A stretch of 64,000 nucleotides of DNA from Moraxellaceae bacterium (GTDB taxonomy: Bacteria; Pseudomonadota; Gammaproteobacteria; Pseudomonadales; Moraxellaceae). The notes below the pieces were generated by a model that saw nothing but the letters and a program-made list of their open reading frames with translations, had not been told where the DNA came from and did no database searches. Made by a program: the position numbers and the translations under genes. Below, one piece after another: positions 25,830 to 35,036 of the stretch (its first letter is position 1; each line of letters opens with the position of its first letter). Location: the NCBI GenBank assembly GCA_024234595.1, contig JACKNZ010000018.1, positions 1 through 64,000 on the forward strand, read 5' to 3'.

Positions 25830-25897
25830 CCCATCCCCCTCCTAAAGTAGGGGTGTAGCCAAAAAATGTACAAAAACTACTCTTTGGAAGGGGGAGA
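25830..25897. repeat. Palindromic repeat with CCATCCCCCTCCT / GGAAGGGGGAG arms
   Basis: Left arm CCCATCCCCCTCCTAAAG, right arm CTTTGGAAGGGGGAG, with an inner TAGGGGTG. It sits in the 209-base gap between the LAL regulator and the cytochrome gene, where promoters are expected. Resembles an extragenic palindrome; no second copy is in the window. Confidence 0.6.
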
Positions 25898-25968
25898 ATA
25901 GTATAAAAACATTGCTACTATTCGCGCCAAATTAGACGGTTGTCTTTTATCAAGCGCAGAGAACGACA

Positions 25969-28272
25969 ATGAAAACAAAAATAGCCATGTTATGTACAGG
26001 GGTGCTTTCGGCAGGTTTGAGCCATGCTGCACCTAGTTTTCCTGATCAAGAAAAAGTGTGTAATTTTGATGCCAATCGTGAGGCGTTACGCGCTGCATCA
26101 GCCGCAAATTTTCCCACACCTGTTGCCAATAAAATGTTGGTGAATGGGGTGCTAGTTTGGCAGGCAGGCTCAACTACAGCACCCACCATTAAACCCAATG
26201 ATGTCATTACCTTGCAGGGTAGCGGCTTTGGCTCAGGTGTGGATATTGATTTTAGCAAAATTATGATTGGTAACAGTCGTATCCTAGAAACTGATTTGAG
26301 TATGTATAATCAGTTGTTAGATTTGATTGCACAAGTTAACTACGAAATAAATCTTAAGCGTAGTAATTGGCCAAAAGATATTATTTCGTGGACGGACAGC
26401 GAAGTGAAGTTTCGTGTGCCTGTTCATGTGAGCAAAGGGCCGATTGTGTTGCAGGTGCAAAAGCGTTTAGCACCCATGCCTTCTTTGTTAAAGGCAGGGG
26501 CGCATAACGTTATTGATGCCCAAACCAAACGTATTACCAGTAATTTATTTAAACATAAGTGTGATGTGGTTTCGCAGTTATCAGCCGAAACAAAAGCCAT
26601 TCAACCGATTCCTGTGACGGTGGTGAATAGTGGCTTTAATGATTTGGTGGGTTTGGGACGAAAAATATTTTGGTCGTATGACTACAATATTGGCTTGGCG
26701 CATAAAATGCGCGATTTAGATTGGAATAAGATTTTTAATTATAAAACCACCGACCCGATTACGCGCCAAGTGGCCGACCCTGCTAAGTTGTTTGGGGCTT
26801 ATAAAACCGTTGCGGGTGAAGTGCCTGCCGAAGCGATTAACGATGTCGCTTTTGACCCCTATCCCATGCAAAATCCCATTCCGGGTTTTTTATTAATCAC
26901 ACCTCAAAAAACCAAAGGCATGACCAAAAATACAGGTTGGGTAGGTTATCGTAATGCAGAGTCTAGCCATCCCTATACAGGTAATGGCAGTTGGGCTGGT
27001 TTTAATTGTGCCTCCTGTCATGGTTATCGCATTAGTTACGAAAAAACACCGACTCAAAAAGTCACTAAGGTGTTTGCAGGATTGCCCAATCCTTTATGGA
27101 GTATGAAGTGGACAGTGTTGGGCGACAAAACAGGCGCAACCACCGCCACTTTTAAAGGCATTGAAGCCAAAGAGCAAGGGCCTGCATGGGCAGCAGGGGA
27201 AGCCGATATTGATAAAACCACCTTGTTGTATTATATGCCAGCAGGTACAGGTGAACACAATATTGTGCGTATGGTGGGTGAGGGTAGCGAAACAGATAAT
27301 GACTATCAGTTTTCACCAGTGACCATTCCTAATGTCACCAATCATATGCCAATTCGTCGTTCCCTATCTCATACCGAATCGTATGTAGGTTTTGAAGGAT
27401 CGTATATTCACTCCGAAGAGCCAGATGGTGCAATGGGGGCAATGGATGCCAATAGTCTAAAAGCCTTAACGGCTTATATGACCACATTAGATTCGGATGA
27501 TAAAGATTTAATTAATGTTGGTTTGTATCGTTGGTTAAAAGCCAGCAATAAGTTAGCCGCACAAACAGGCAATGCCAGTTTAAGTGAAGGTCAATTTGTT
27601 CAAGCAGGTTGGCAAGCTTATGCAGGGGTAGTTGCGGCGGTTAATCAGGGTAAAGTGGCTTTTGATCGTGATTGTGGCAGTTGCCATAATGATAAAGTAG
27701 GTGCAAATACCAATGAACGGATGTTCCGTTTAGATGAAGTGGGACGTTTCTTTGCCCCGACCATTTATCAAAAAGACCAACAATCCATTCGTGCAACGTA
27801 TTTACGTGATATGTATTGGGTGCAATCACGCGGTTTATTATCCGATGGTCATGTGCGTAATTTAGAAGATTTAGTTAATCCTGATCGTTGTGTCGAAGGC
27901 TCAGCGTTATATAACCAATATTACACCATTCATACACCTGTCCGTCCTGCTTTAGGTTCACCCGACCAACCCGCAGCATGGCCAGACTTAAACCGTAAAG
28001 GCGACGTATTTAGAGTGTATCGTAATAAAGAATATACTGCTGAAGACCCATCAACCAAGCGCAACCGCTTTATTGAACGTCATAAGTATTTTGTGAAAGT
28101 GCCTTGGGATAGTGATAATTATTATTGGGATTATCAAAAAATGCGTCGTGAATATGGGGTTTATGAAATGGGTTCAGCCACACCGATTGGCTTACCTGCA
28201 ACACCTCATCCTTGGTGTGCTAATCAGTTAGCCGATGTTGACAATTTGGTGCAGTATGTATTGACCAAATAA
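25969..28272 (+). CDS. Secreted diheme cytochrome c with an N-terminal IPT/TIG-like domain
   Basis: A 767-residue protein with a signal peptide (MKTKIAMLCTGVLSAGLSHA). Residues ~65-165 look like an IPT/TIG immunoglobulin-like domain (NDVITLQGSGFGSGVD ... SWTDSEVKFRVPVH). Two c-type heme sites follow: CASCH at residue 347 and CGSCH at 569. The two-heme spacing and large size resemble RoxA-type rubber oxygenases and MauG-related diheme proteins, but I cannot confirm that. It probably acts in the periplasm or outside the cell. The divergent LAL regulator likely controls it, and a clear terminator follows. Confidence 0.8.
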   Translation: MKTKIAMLCTGVLSAGLSHAAPSFPDQEKVCNFDANREALRAASAANFPTPVANKMLVNGVLVWQAGSTTAPTIKPNDVITLQGSGFGSGVDIDFSKIMIGNSRILETDLSMYNQLLDLIAQVNYEINLKRSNWPKDIISWTDSEVKFRVPVHVSKGPIVLQVQKRLAPMPSLLKAGAHNVIDAQTKRITSNLFKHKCDVVSQLSAETKAIQPIPVTVVNSGFNDLVGLGRKIFWSYDYNIGLAHKMRDLDWNKIFNYKTTDPITRQVADPAKLFGAYKTVAGEVPAEAINDVAFDPYPMQNPIPGFLLITPQKTKGMTKNTGWVGYRNAESSHPYTGNGSWAGFNCASCHGYRISYEKTPTQKVTKVFAGLPNPLWSMKWTVLGDKTGATTATFKGIEAKEQGPAWAAGEADIDKTTLLYYMPAGTGEHNIVRMVGEGSETDNDYQFSPVTIPNVTNHMPIRRSLSHTESYVGFEGSYIHSEEPDGAMGAMDANSLKALTAYMTTLDSDDKDLINVGLYRWLKASNKLAAQTGNASLSEGQFVQAGWQAYAGVVAAVNQGKVAFDRDCGSCHNDKVGANTNERMFRLDEVGRFFAPTIYQKDQQSIRATYLRDMYWVQSRGLLSDGHVRNLEDLVNPDRCVEGSALYNQYYTIHTPVRPALGSPDQPAAWPDLNRKGDVFRVYRNKEYTAEDPSTKRNRFIERHKYFVKVPWDSDNYYWDYQKMRREYGVYEMGSATPIGLPATPHPWCANQLADVDNLVQYVLTK

Positions 28273-28291
28273 TTGTTAGTTCTCAGCAATG

Positions 28292-28326
28292 AAAGCCGTT
28301 GGATGTTTCATCAAACGGCTTTTTTG
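28292..28326 (+). terminator. Rho-independent terminator after the diheme cytochrome gene
   Basis: AAAGCCGTT and AACGGCTTT stem around a 13-base loop, followed by a T-run. It lies 20 bases after the stop codon. Confidence 0.9.
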
Positions 28327-28437
28327 TTTTGGCTGACCTAAAAAAACATACTAACCAAGCAAAAAATAACGTAAAAGAAAAACTAATTGGCCTACTTAGC
28401 CTAAATTCTCTGTATGTTGTCATAAACAAATAGCTCA

Positions 28438-28534
28438 GGACTTACGCATTTCGCCGAAATTAGCGCGTTTTGTGAACATAAAACCGTTGGAAACGGTTGA
28501 AATGTGAACGAATAAGCGATAACCGCGTAAGTCC
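28438..28534. repeat. ~97-bp dispersed hairpin element, copy 3
   Basis: Perfect 10-bp ends GGACTTACGC and GCGTAAGTCC. The core hairpin is ACCGTT-gga-AACGGT, flanked by CAT and ATG. It lies 70 bases before acs, in the opposite orientation to copies 1 and 2. With the terminator at 28292 it accounts for most of the 28273-28603 gap. Confidence 0.93.
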
Positions 28535-28603
28535 AAAGAGGTTAAATGTGCTATAAATTTTGACCTTTGATACCAATTAAGTAAAAATTTTAAGGAGAAC
28601 AAG

Positions 28604-30568
28604 ATGTCTATTGAATCCGTATTACACGAAAATCGTCAATTTGCCCCCAGTGCTGAGTTTGTGGCAGGAGCGCGTGTTAAAAGCCTCGCTGAATACCAAG
28701 CCATGTGCCAACAAGCCGAAACCGATTATGAAGGTTTTTGGGCAGGATTAGCCAACGAGCGTTTAACGTGGCATAAACCATTTACCCAAGTATTAGACCA
28801 AAGTAACCCGCCATTTTATAAGTGGTTTGCCGATGGTGAATTAAACGTCTCTTATAACTGTTTGGACCGTCATTTGCCCGATTTAGCTCATAAAATTGCC
28901 CTGATTTTTGAAAGTGATAATGGCACTGTCAACAAAGTTACTTATGCCGAATTACACCGTTTGGTGTGTCAATTTGCCAATGGCTTAAAAAGTTTAGGCG
29001 TAACCAAAGGCGACCGCGTCGTGGTGTATATGCCGATGAGCATCGAAGCAGTGGTGGCGATGCAAGCCTGTGCGCGTATTGGTGCGATTCATTCAGTCGT
29101 GTTTGGTGGCTTCTCGGCAAAAAGTTTACAAGAACGCATTATTGATGCAGGTGCAAAAATTGTGATCACCGCCAATGGTGGCGTGCGTGGTGGCAAAATT
29201 GTGCCTCTAAAAGCCACCACAGACGAAGCTTTAGCTTTGGGTGGTTGTGATTGTGTTGAGCGCGTGATTGTGTATAAACGTGTGGTGCATGAAGATGCGC
29301 CGTGGACGATTGGTCGTGATATGTGGTGGCATGACCTTGTTAAAGGCAAACCCGAAACCTGCGAGCCAACATGGGTGAATGCCGAAGACCCCTTATTTAT
29401 TTTATATACCTCGGGTTCTACAGGTAAACCCAAAGGTGTCCAGCATAGCAGTGCAGGCTATTTGTTAGGTGCGGTTAATACCATGTTATTAACCTTTGAT
29501 TATCGTCCTGATGATGTGTTTTGGTGTACAGCCGATGTAGGTTGGATTACGGGTCATAGTTATGTTGCCTATGCGCCACTTGCTGTTGGGGCAACGCAAG
29601 TTATTTTTGAAGGCATTCCAACGTATCCTGATGCAGGACGTTTTTGGCAAATGATTGAACGTCATCGCGTCACGACATTTTATACCGCACCCACAGCCAT
29701 TCGTTCTTTAATTAAATTAGGTGGTGATTTACCTAAGCAATATAACTTATCGTCTTTGCGCTTATTGGGTTCGGTGGGTGAGCCAATTAATCCCGAAGCT
29801 TGGATGTGGTATCACGAAGTTGTGGGTGGTGGTCGTTGTCCGATTGTGGATACATGGTGGCAAACCGAAACAGGTAGCCACATGATTACGCCCTTACCTG
29901 CGGCGATTGCCACTAAACCGGGTTCATGTACCTTGCCGATTCCAGGAATTATGGTTGATATTATTGATGAAGCAGGCGAGCCAGTCGAGAAGGGCAAAGG
30001 CGGCTTTTTAGTGATTAAAAAACCGTTTCCTTCCCAAGTGCGTACCTTGTGGAAAGACCCAGAACGCTTCAAAAAATCGTATTTTCCTGAAGAGTATGGT
30101 GGGAAATATTATTTGGCAGGTGATTCTGCACACAAAGATGCCGATGGCTATATTTGGATTATGGGACGGATTGACGATGTGTTAAACGTCTCTGGTCATC
30201 GTTTGGGAACCATGGAAATAGAGTCCGCTTTGGTAGGTAATAGCTTCGTTGCCGAAGCGGCGGTGGTTGGTCGTCCTGACCCCATTAAAGGCGAAGCGGT
30301 GGTGGCTTTTGTGGTGTTAAAAGGCGCAAGACCCGCAGGTGATGAGGCAAAAGCCTTAGTGGCGGAGTTGCGTGATTGGGTTGCCAAAGAAATTGGTGCG
30401 ATTGCTAAACCTGATGATATTCGTTTTGGCGACAATTTACCCAAAACACGTTCGGGTAAAATTATGCGTCGTTTGCTGCGAACTATCGCCAAAGGTGAAC
30501 AAATCACCCAAGATATTTCTACCCTCGAAAATCCAGCTATTTTGCAACAATTACAAGAGGCGGTTTGA
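28604..30568 (+). CDS. acs: Acetyl-CoA synthetase
   Basis: A 654-residue AMP-forming ligase, full length for Acs. The AMP-binding P-loop YTSGSTGKPKGVQHS, the DTWWQTETGSHMITP block and the C-terminal PKTRSGKIMRR with its regulatory acetylated lysine are all present. It activates acetate to acetyl-CoA in the cytoplasm. AAGGAG precedes the ATG. It stands as a single gene behind a dispersed repeat and is followed by two hairpins. Confidence 0.97.
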   Translation: MSIESVLHENRQFAPSAEFVAGARVKSLAEYQAMCQQAETDYEGFWAGLANERLTWHKPFTQVLDQSNPPFYKWFADGELNVSYNCLDRHLPDLAHKIALIFESDNGTVNKVTYAELHRLVCQFANGLKSLGVTKGDRVVVYMPMSIEAVVAMQACARIGAIHSVVFGGFSAKSLQERIIDAGAKIVITANGGVRGGKIVPLKATTDEALALGGCDCVERVIVYKRVVHEDAPWTIGRDMWWHDLVKGKPETCEPTWVNAEDPLFILYTSGSTGKPKGVQHSSAGYLLGAVNTMLLTFDYRPDDVFWCTADVGWITGHSYVAYAPLAVGATQVIFEGIPTYPDAGRFWQMIERHRVTTFYTAPTAIRSLIKLGGDLPKQYNLSSLRLLGSVGEPINPEAWMWYHEVVGGGRCPIVDTWWQTETGSHMITPLPAAIATKPGSCTLPIPGIMVDIIDEAGEPVEKGKGGFLVIKKPFPSQVRTLWKDPERFKKSYFPEEYGGKYYLAGDSAHKDADGYIWIMGRIDDVLNVSGHRLGTMEIESALVGNSFVAEAAVVGRPDPIKGEAVVAFVVLKGARPAGDEAKALVAELRDWVAKEIGAIAKPDDIRFGDNLPKTRSGKIMRRLLRTIAKGEQITQDISTLENPAILQQLQEAV

Positions 30569-30577
30569 TGGTAGGGG

Positions 30578-30632
30578 CTGACGTATTATTTTGAATACGT
30601 CAGTGTCAGCTGTAGGGCGCATTATAATGCGC
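30578..30632. terminator. Two hairpins downstream of acs
   Basis: CTGACGTATT-attttg-AATACGTCAG is a perfect 10-bp stem at 30578-30603. GCGCATTATAATGCGC (30617-30632) is a perfect palindrome. Neither has a long T-run, so termination is likely but not proven. They sit between acs and the convergent ridA. Confidence 0.5.
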
Positions 30633-30715
30633 TATTAAAGCTATAAAGGCGAATTTTTTCTAACTTAAATATAATAGTGTATTAGGCTAACGTCACTCTA
30701 CGAATGACAATAAAA

Positions 30716-31096
30716 TCAAGCCAACTCCATTACCCCATCCATTTCTACCTGTGCGCCGCGTGGTAATGACGCAACACCCACTGCCGCACGTGCAGGATAT
30801 GGTTGTACAAAATAACGCGCCATTATTTCATTAACTAAAGCAAAGTTAGCCAAATCGGTCAAAAAGATATTGAGCTTAGCAATATCTTGCAAACTACCGC
30901 CACTGGCTTCACACACCGCTTTTAAGTTATCAAATACCTGAATAACTTGCGCTTCGATACCTTCTTTAAGCTGCATGGTTTGTGGGTCAAGAGCTATTTG
31001 ACCCGATAAATATACAGTAGAGCCAACTTTAACGGCTTGCGAATATGTGCCAATCGCCGCAGGCGCGTGGGGAGTGCTAATAATGGTACGAGACAT
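30716..31096 (-). CDS. ridA: RidA-family enamine/imine deaminase
   Basis: A 126-residue protein of the RidA/YjgF family: TPHAPAAIGTYSQAVKVG at the start, VFDNLKAVCEASGG in the middle and the catalytic-arginine segment PARAAVGVASLPRGAQVEMD. RidA hydrolyses reactive 2-aminoacrylate-type enamines in the cytoplasm. The ATG at 31096 opens on the conserved MSRTIISTPHAP; an upstream in-frame codon at 31147 lies inside pelG. In Pseudomonas ridA directly follows spoT; here the whole pel operon lies between them. Confidence 0.93.
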   Translation of the reverse strand: MSRTIISTPHAPAAIGTYSQAVKVGSTVYLSGQIALDPQTMQLKEGIEAQVIQVFDNLKAVCEASGGSLQDIAKLNIFLTDLANFALVNEIMARYFVQPYPARAAVGVASLPRGAQVEMDGVMELA

Positions 31097-31109
31097 AATT
31101 GATGTATTC

Positions 31110-32480
31110 CTATTGCAACATAAACGTATGGTATTCGAGTTCGTCAAAATCTCTATCTAAAAATCTAAAGCCAATCATAATACACACTAGCAAGGCAGCC
31201 GCCAAACCATAACCATAAAATTTAGGCCCTAAATACAAGGTAATTGCGGTAAAAATACCATTAAAAATCACAAATAAGGCGGTGAGCAATAACACGATGC
31301 GTCTTTTATCCAAATAAAAAAACACATTAAGAATACCCAAAAATACCACCTGCAAACCGACACTAATTAAATTCACAAAAAGTAGCGGCAGATACAGCAG
31401 CGAAATACCTAAAAAGTTCAGAATAATCTCACCTGCCACAAACACACCAAGCATGGTAATACTTTGAATTTTAATGATTTGATAAATGCCTTGCCGAATA
31501 GTAAACACCATTTCGTTACGCATTTTTTCCATATATTCTAAAGAGCCACCTTCGCGCACCGCATTATAAAAATTATCATAAAATTCGACAAAGTCGGTTT
31601 CCATTTTCACCAAAAATATGGCCATACCCGGAATAATAGATAAGTATGCCAAAAAAACAGGAATATCATAAATTAAAGAGGCGCGTAGTGGCCCAATAAT
31701 GGGTTGGCTAGTGGGTTCATAAAACCAAAACATAAATTTATCGAGCCATAACCCAAAGTTATAAAAAAAGCCTACCCAAACCAAGCTCCAAAAAAATTGT
31801 TTCTTTTTGGCAAAATCAAAGGCAATAAAATAACGAGAAGGGTAGTTGCGTAAAATTAAAATAACCATGCCAATCAGTAAGATAAACTGTCCTAACACAA
31901 ATCCACCCAATAAGCCTTCAAGCCTAAAGGGGCGCAGTAATAAGGCAAAAACTACCGTACAACCATAACCTACGGCAAAGTTATTTAAAATCGCTTTGTA
32001 TTGTTTCATGCCCGATAAAAAAATGGTGGCAATCCATATATCACTCATGACCACAAATCCCGCCAACATTAATAAGCGATACATAATGCTTTGTTGTGGA
32101 AATAAAAATAGGATAGCCAATGTGCCTAAAAAGCCACTAATTGCGGTTACCCAAAATAATAAACCGTTAAAATTGGGTAAAATAATATCAGCACGTTTTT
32201 CAAACAGTCGGTCAGCGGTAAATCGGGTAAAAGCCAGTTGAACAAAGCCAGTTAAAATTAAACTTAAAGCAACAAGATAAGTGACACTCACTTGAAATTG
32301 AGTAATCAAAAATTCGGGGACAACAATCGCGGCACTCATTAAACCAATGACTAAAATGCCAACGATGGATAATACCCAAGGCCCAGAGCTAATAATGCCT
32401 GCATAGGCATAGGCTTGCATCATGCCCAATAAGCTATCTTTGCGTAATAGTTTACGCAGTTCAAAACCAATACCCGCCAT
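31110..32480 (-). CDS. pelG: Pel polysaccharide membrane transporter PelG
   Basis: A 456-residue, highly hydrophobic protein with about twelve membrane helices, starting with the PelG hallmark MAGIGFELRKLLRKDSLLG. It belongs to the Wzx-like flippase superfamily and forms the inner-membrane Pel synthase complex with PelD, PelE and PelF. The ATG at 32480 shares its A with the TAA of pelF (TAATG), so the two genes are translationally coupled. It is the last gene of the pel operon. Confidence 0.95.
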   Translation of the reverse strand: MAGIGFELRKLLRKDSLLGMMQAYAYAGIISSGPWVLSIVGILVIGLMSAAIVVPEFLITQFQVSVTYLVALSLILTGFVQLAFTRFTADRLFEKRADIILPNFNGLLFWVTAISGFLGTLAILFLFPQQSIMYRLLMLAGFVVMSDIWIATIFLSGMKQYKAILNNFAVGYGCTVVFALLLRPFRLEGLLGGFVLGQFILLIGMVILILRNYPSRYFIAFDFAKKKQFFWSLVWVGFFYNFGLWLDKFMFWFYEPTSQPIIGPLRASLIYDIPVFLAYLSIIPGMAIFLVKMETDFVEFYDNFYNAVREGGSLEYMEKMRNEMVFTIRQGIYQIIKIQSITMLGVFVAGEIILNFLGISLLYLPLLFVNLISVGLQVVFLGILNVFFYLDKRRIVLLLTALFVIFNGIFTAITLYLGPKFYGYGLAAALLVCIMIGFRFLDRDFDELEYHTFMLQ

Positions 32481-34030
32481 TAGCGTTTTCCTCGGGGACA
32501 AGTGGTGTTATTAGAAGAATCCATCGCATTTTGATAAACGGTGCGATAACGGCTAAACATTTGTTCTTGGGTGTAATAGCGTTCTACGCGAGTAATCCCT
32601 GCAACTTGTGCGGCACGCCATTGTTCGGGATTGCCTAAAAGAGAAATAATCGCTTGTGCGAGTTCGCTAGGGTTGGCAATGCCAACAACAATACCAGCGT
32701 TGCCAATGGATTTATCAATCGGGCCTAAGCCTTCAATGAGTTGTCGGCACGAACCCACATCGGTAGAAACACAAGGTACGCCTGCGGCATACCCTTCTAA
32801 AATCACCAGTGGCAAGGCTTCCGAAATGGAGCTAAGTATCAATAAGCCAACCTTGGGTAATAATTCGTCTATTTTTTGAAAGCCTAAAAATTTAACATGA
32901 TTGTTTAAACCTAAGCCTGTGACCAAGCTATGACAATCGGCGGCGTATTCGGGGTCTTCATCTTCTGGGCCTGCAATCCATGCTTCTATTTGGGGCAGTT
33001 GATTGGCTACGGTACGCATGGCTCTAATAAACGTTTTAATGTCTTTAATAGGCACAACGCGACCAATTAAACACACCGTCATGGGGATAGTGTCGCTGCG
33101 TTTGGCGCGAACTTTTTCGAGATGGGGCAGGTTAATGCCATTGGGAATGTTTTCGGTGCGCTCTGGCGGTGCGCCATCTTTAATTTGGCGTAGGCGATTG
33201 GTTTCGTATAAGGCGATAATGCGGTCGGCATGATGATAACAGTCACGGCCTAAAGCCTCAAAAAAGCGTATCCATAAGTTTTTAAAATAAGCGACTTCGC
33301 TAGAGTCTTTAGCGAGTGTGCCGCGATTGTCACGAATCCATTCGGCCTGAAATAAATCAATTTTACGCTCTTTGGTATAAATGCCATGTTCAGACAAAAT
33401 CAGCGGTTTGCCTGTTTTTTGCTTCATTAACGCGCCTAAAAAGCCAGCATAGCCTGTTGAAATGGTATGAAAGACTTTGACAGGAATAAAACTTTCGGTG
33501 AGCGCCATTAGCCGCCAAATGGGCGCGTGCATGATGCGAATTGTCCAAAAATAATCGACAAAAGAGGGGTCGGTGCAATGTTCCCGATATTGTTCGGTAA
33601 TGTAATTCCATGCCTCTTTGCTATACAAAAAATCATCTTCGGCATAACGACCTTCGGAGCGGTGACGCATGATGCTATTTAATAAAGACGTTTCTTGTTC
33701 TTGGTGGCGTTCGGGTTGACGATAGGCATCATGCAAACAACGAATTTCTTTAAATACCTGTGGATTGCCTTTGCGTTTAATGACGGGCGGTTTGCTATGA
33801 GCTTCGTGCAAATAATGTACTTCTAAATGTACGACATTATCGGGTAGCTGAAAGCGCATATCGCCATAGTCTTCGGCACGACTGCCAATAAAACATAAGG
33901 CAAAAGTATATTCGGGAAAGCCTTTAATAATTTGATTGACCCAGCTAGACACGCCGCCACTTACATAGGGATATGTGCCTTCGAGTAACAAGCCAATATC
34001 GGCAGATTGACCTTGTTTGATAATGGTCAT
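32480..34030 (-). CDS. pelF: Pel glycosyltransferase PelF
   Basis: A 516-residue family-4 glycosyltransferase. The start LLLEGTYPYVSGGVSSWVNQ is the PelF signature. The GT-B catalytic E-x7-E motif is intact in SISEALPLVILEGYAAG, and GIYTKERKIDLFQAEW matches the family. PelF polymerises the amino-sugar polymer from UDP-linked precursors in the cytoplasm. It abuts pelE with no gap and overlaps pelG by one base. Confidence 0.96.
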   Translation of the reverse strand: MTIIKQGQSADIGLLLEGTYPYVSGGVSSWVNQIIKGFPEYTFALCFIGSRAEDYGDMRFQLPDNVVHLEVHYLHEAHSKPPVIKRKGNPQVFKEIRCLHDAYRQPERHQEQETSLLNSIMRHRSEGRYAEDDFLYSKEAWNYITEQYREHCTDPSFVDYFWTIRIMHAPIWRLMALTESFIPVKVFHTISTGYAGFLGALMKQKTGKPLILSEHGIYTKERKIDLFQAEWIRDNRGTLAKDSSEVAYFKNLWIRFFEALGRDCYHHADRIIALYETNRLRQIKDGAPPERTENIPNGINLPHLEKVRAKRSDTIPMTVCLIGRVVPIKDIKTFIRAMRTVANQLPQIEAWIAGPEDEDPEYAADCHSLVTGLGLNNHVKFLGFQKIDELLPKVGLLILSSISEALPLVILEGYAAGVPCVSTDVGSCRQLIEGLGPIDKSIGNAGIVVGIANPSELAQAIISLLGNPEQWRAAQVAGITRVERYYTQEQMFSRYRTVYQNAMDSSNNTTCPRGKR

Positions 34031-35026
34031 TTATTGTCCCCAATAGTCGGCAGCCATGAGTAAGGGGCGAGAGCCACCGCGTTCACGGAGATTTTTCATA
34101 ATACGACGTGTGCCTTGATAATCTTTACGCAAATAGGCGAGTTCGGCTAAATAAGGCTCAGCACGTGATACGGGAAAGCCTTGTTTAATGGCAGTACTAA
34201 AACAACCCGTTGCACGAATATAATCACCGCGTAATGTCCACATACGGCCAGAAATTGCCCACAAACCTGCGTCTTTGACTTTTTCTTTAAGGGCTTCGGT
34301 AGTATATTTTTGCACTTGTTCGAGGGCAAAATTGCGCATATCGCCTTGAACTAAATTTTGATACACCAACTCCCAATACAGTTCGGCCAATTCTCGTGCT
34401 GGCAAATAACGCTCGGCACTGGATTGGGCTTGTTGATATGTGTGTAACGCTTCTTGAATACGATGCGTCAGTTGTTTTTCGCGGCTATCAAGCATGCCAT
34501 AAGCCAGTAAACGTAAATCATCTGAGTTGTCACTTAAGGCTTCGCGTAAAATGCCTGAGGCATGTCGTGCAGGCATACTTTGTAGAGCGAGTAAGGCTTT
34601 CATGCGTAGTTCAATTGGTGTACTTTTGTCGCTTAGTTGTTGGCGTACCCGTCCTGAGCGCAAGCCAGCTTCTATTGCATGTTTGGGCATTTCATATTGC
34701 GGAGCTTCCACCGCCTGAAAACGATGTTCTGTTCTAAAAAAAGGTAGCCAATTCGCTATCAATGAGCCAATAGCAAAGCCAAATAATCCAATCACAGGAA
34801 TAAAAAAACCCAAATTAAACAACAATAACATTACCCACACACGCGGTTGCTGATAGTTTTTAGGTAATAGTAACCACGCCAAGGGGGTAATAGCGGCACA
34901 CGCCAAAATATGTAAGGCAAAGTATTGATAAATCAGCGCGTTACTGGTGCTGGATAGTAATAATGCGATTGCCGCACTTTCTAAAGTGACGGCAGTGATG
35001 CCGAGTTTAACATTGGTGCTGGCCAT
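34031..35026 (-). CDS. pelE: Pel membrane and TPR protein PelE
   Basis: A 331-residue protein. Two to three N-terminal membrane helices (about residues 10-50 and 62-92) are followed by a helical, TPR-like cytoplasmic part (MKALLALQSMPARHASGILREAL; WAISGRMWTLRGDYIRATGCF). This is the PelE layout, which binds PelD in the synthase complex. It lies directly before pelF and ten bases after pelD. Confidence 0.92.
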   Translation of the reverse strand: MASTNVKLGITAVTLESAAIALLLSSTSNALIYQYFALHILACAAITPLAWLLLPKNYQQPRVWVMLLLFNLGFFIPVIGLFGFAIGSLIANWLPFFRTEHRFQAVEAPQYEMPKHAIEAGLRSGRVRQQLSDKSTPIELRMKALLALQSMPARHASGILREALSDNSDDLRLLAYGMLDSREKQLTHRIQEALHTYQQAQSSAERYLPARELAELYWELVYQNLVQGDMRNFALEQVQKYTTEALKEKVKDAGLWAISGRMWTLRGDYIRATGCFSTAIKQGFPVSRAEPYLAELAYLRKDYQGTRRIMKNLRERGGSRPLLMAADYWGQ

Positions 35027-35036
35027 AGTGCTCTCG

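Noticed and set aside
30578..30632. Riboswitch downstream of acs
   Set aside because: Two simple hairpins at the 3' side of a gene with no known aptamer pattern; a terminator or repeat is simpler.
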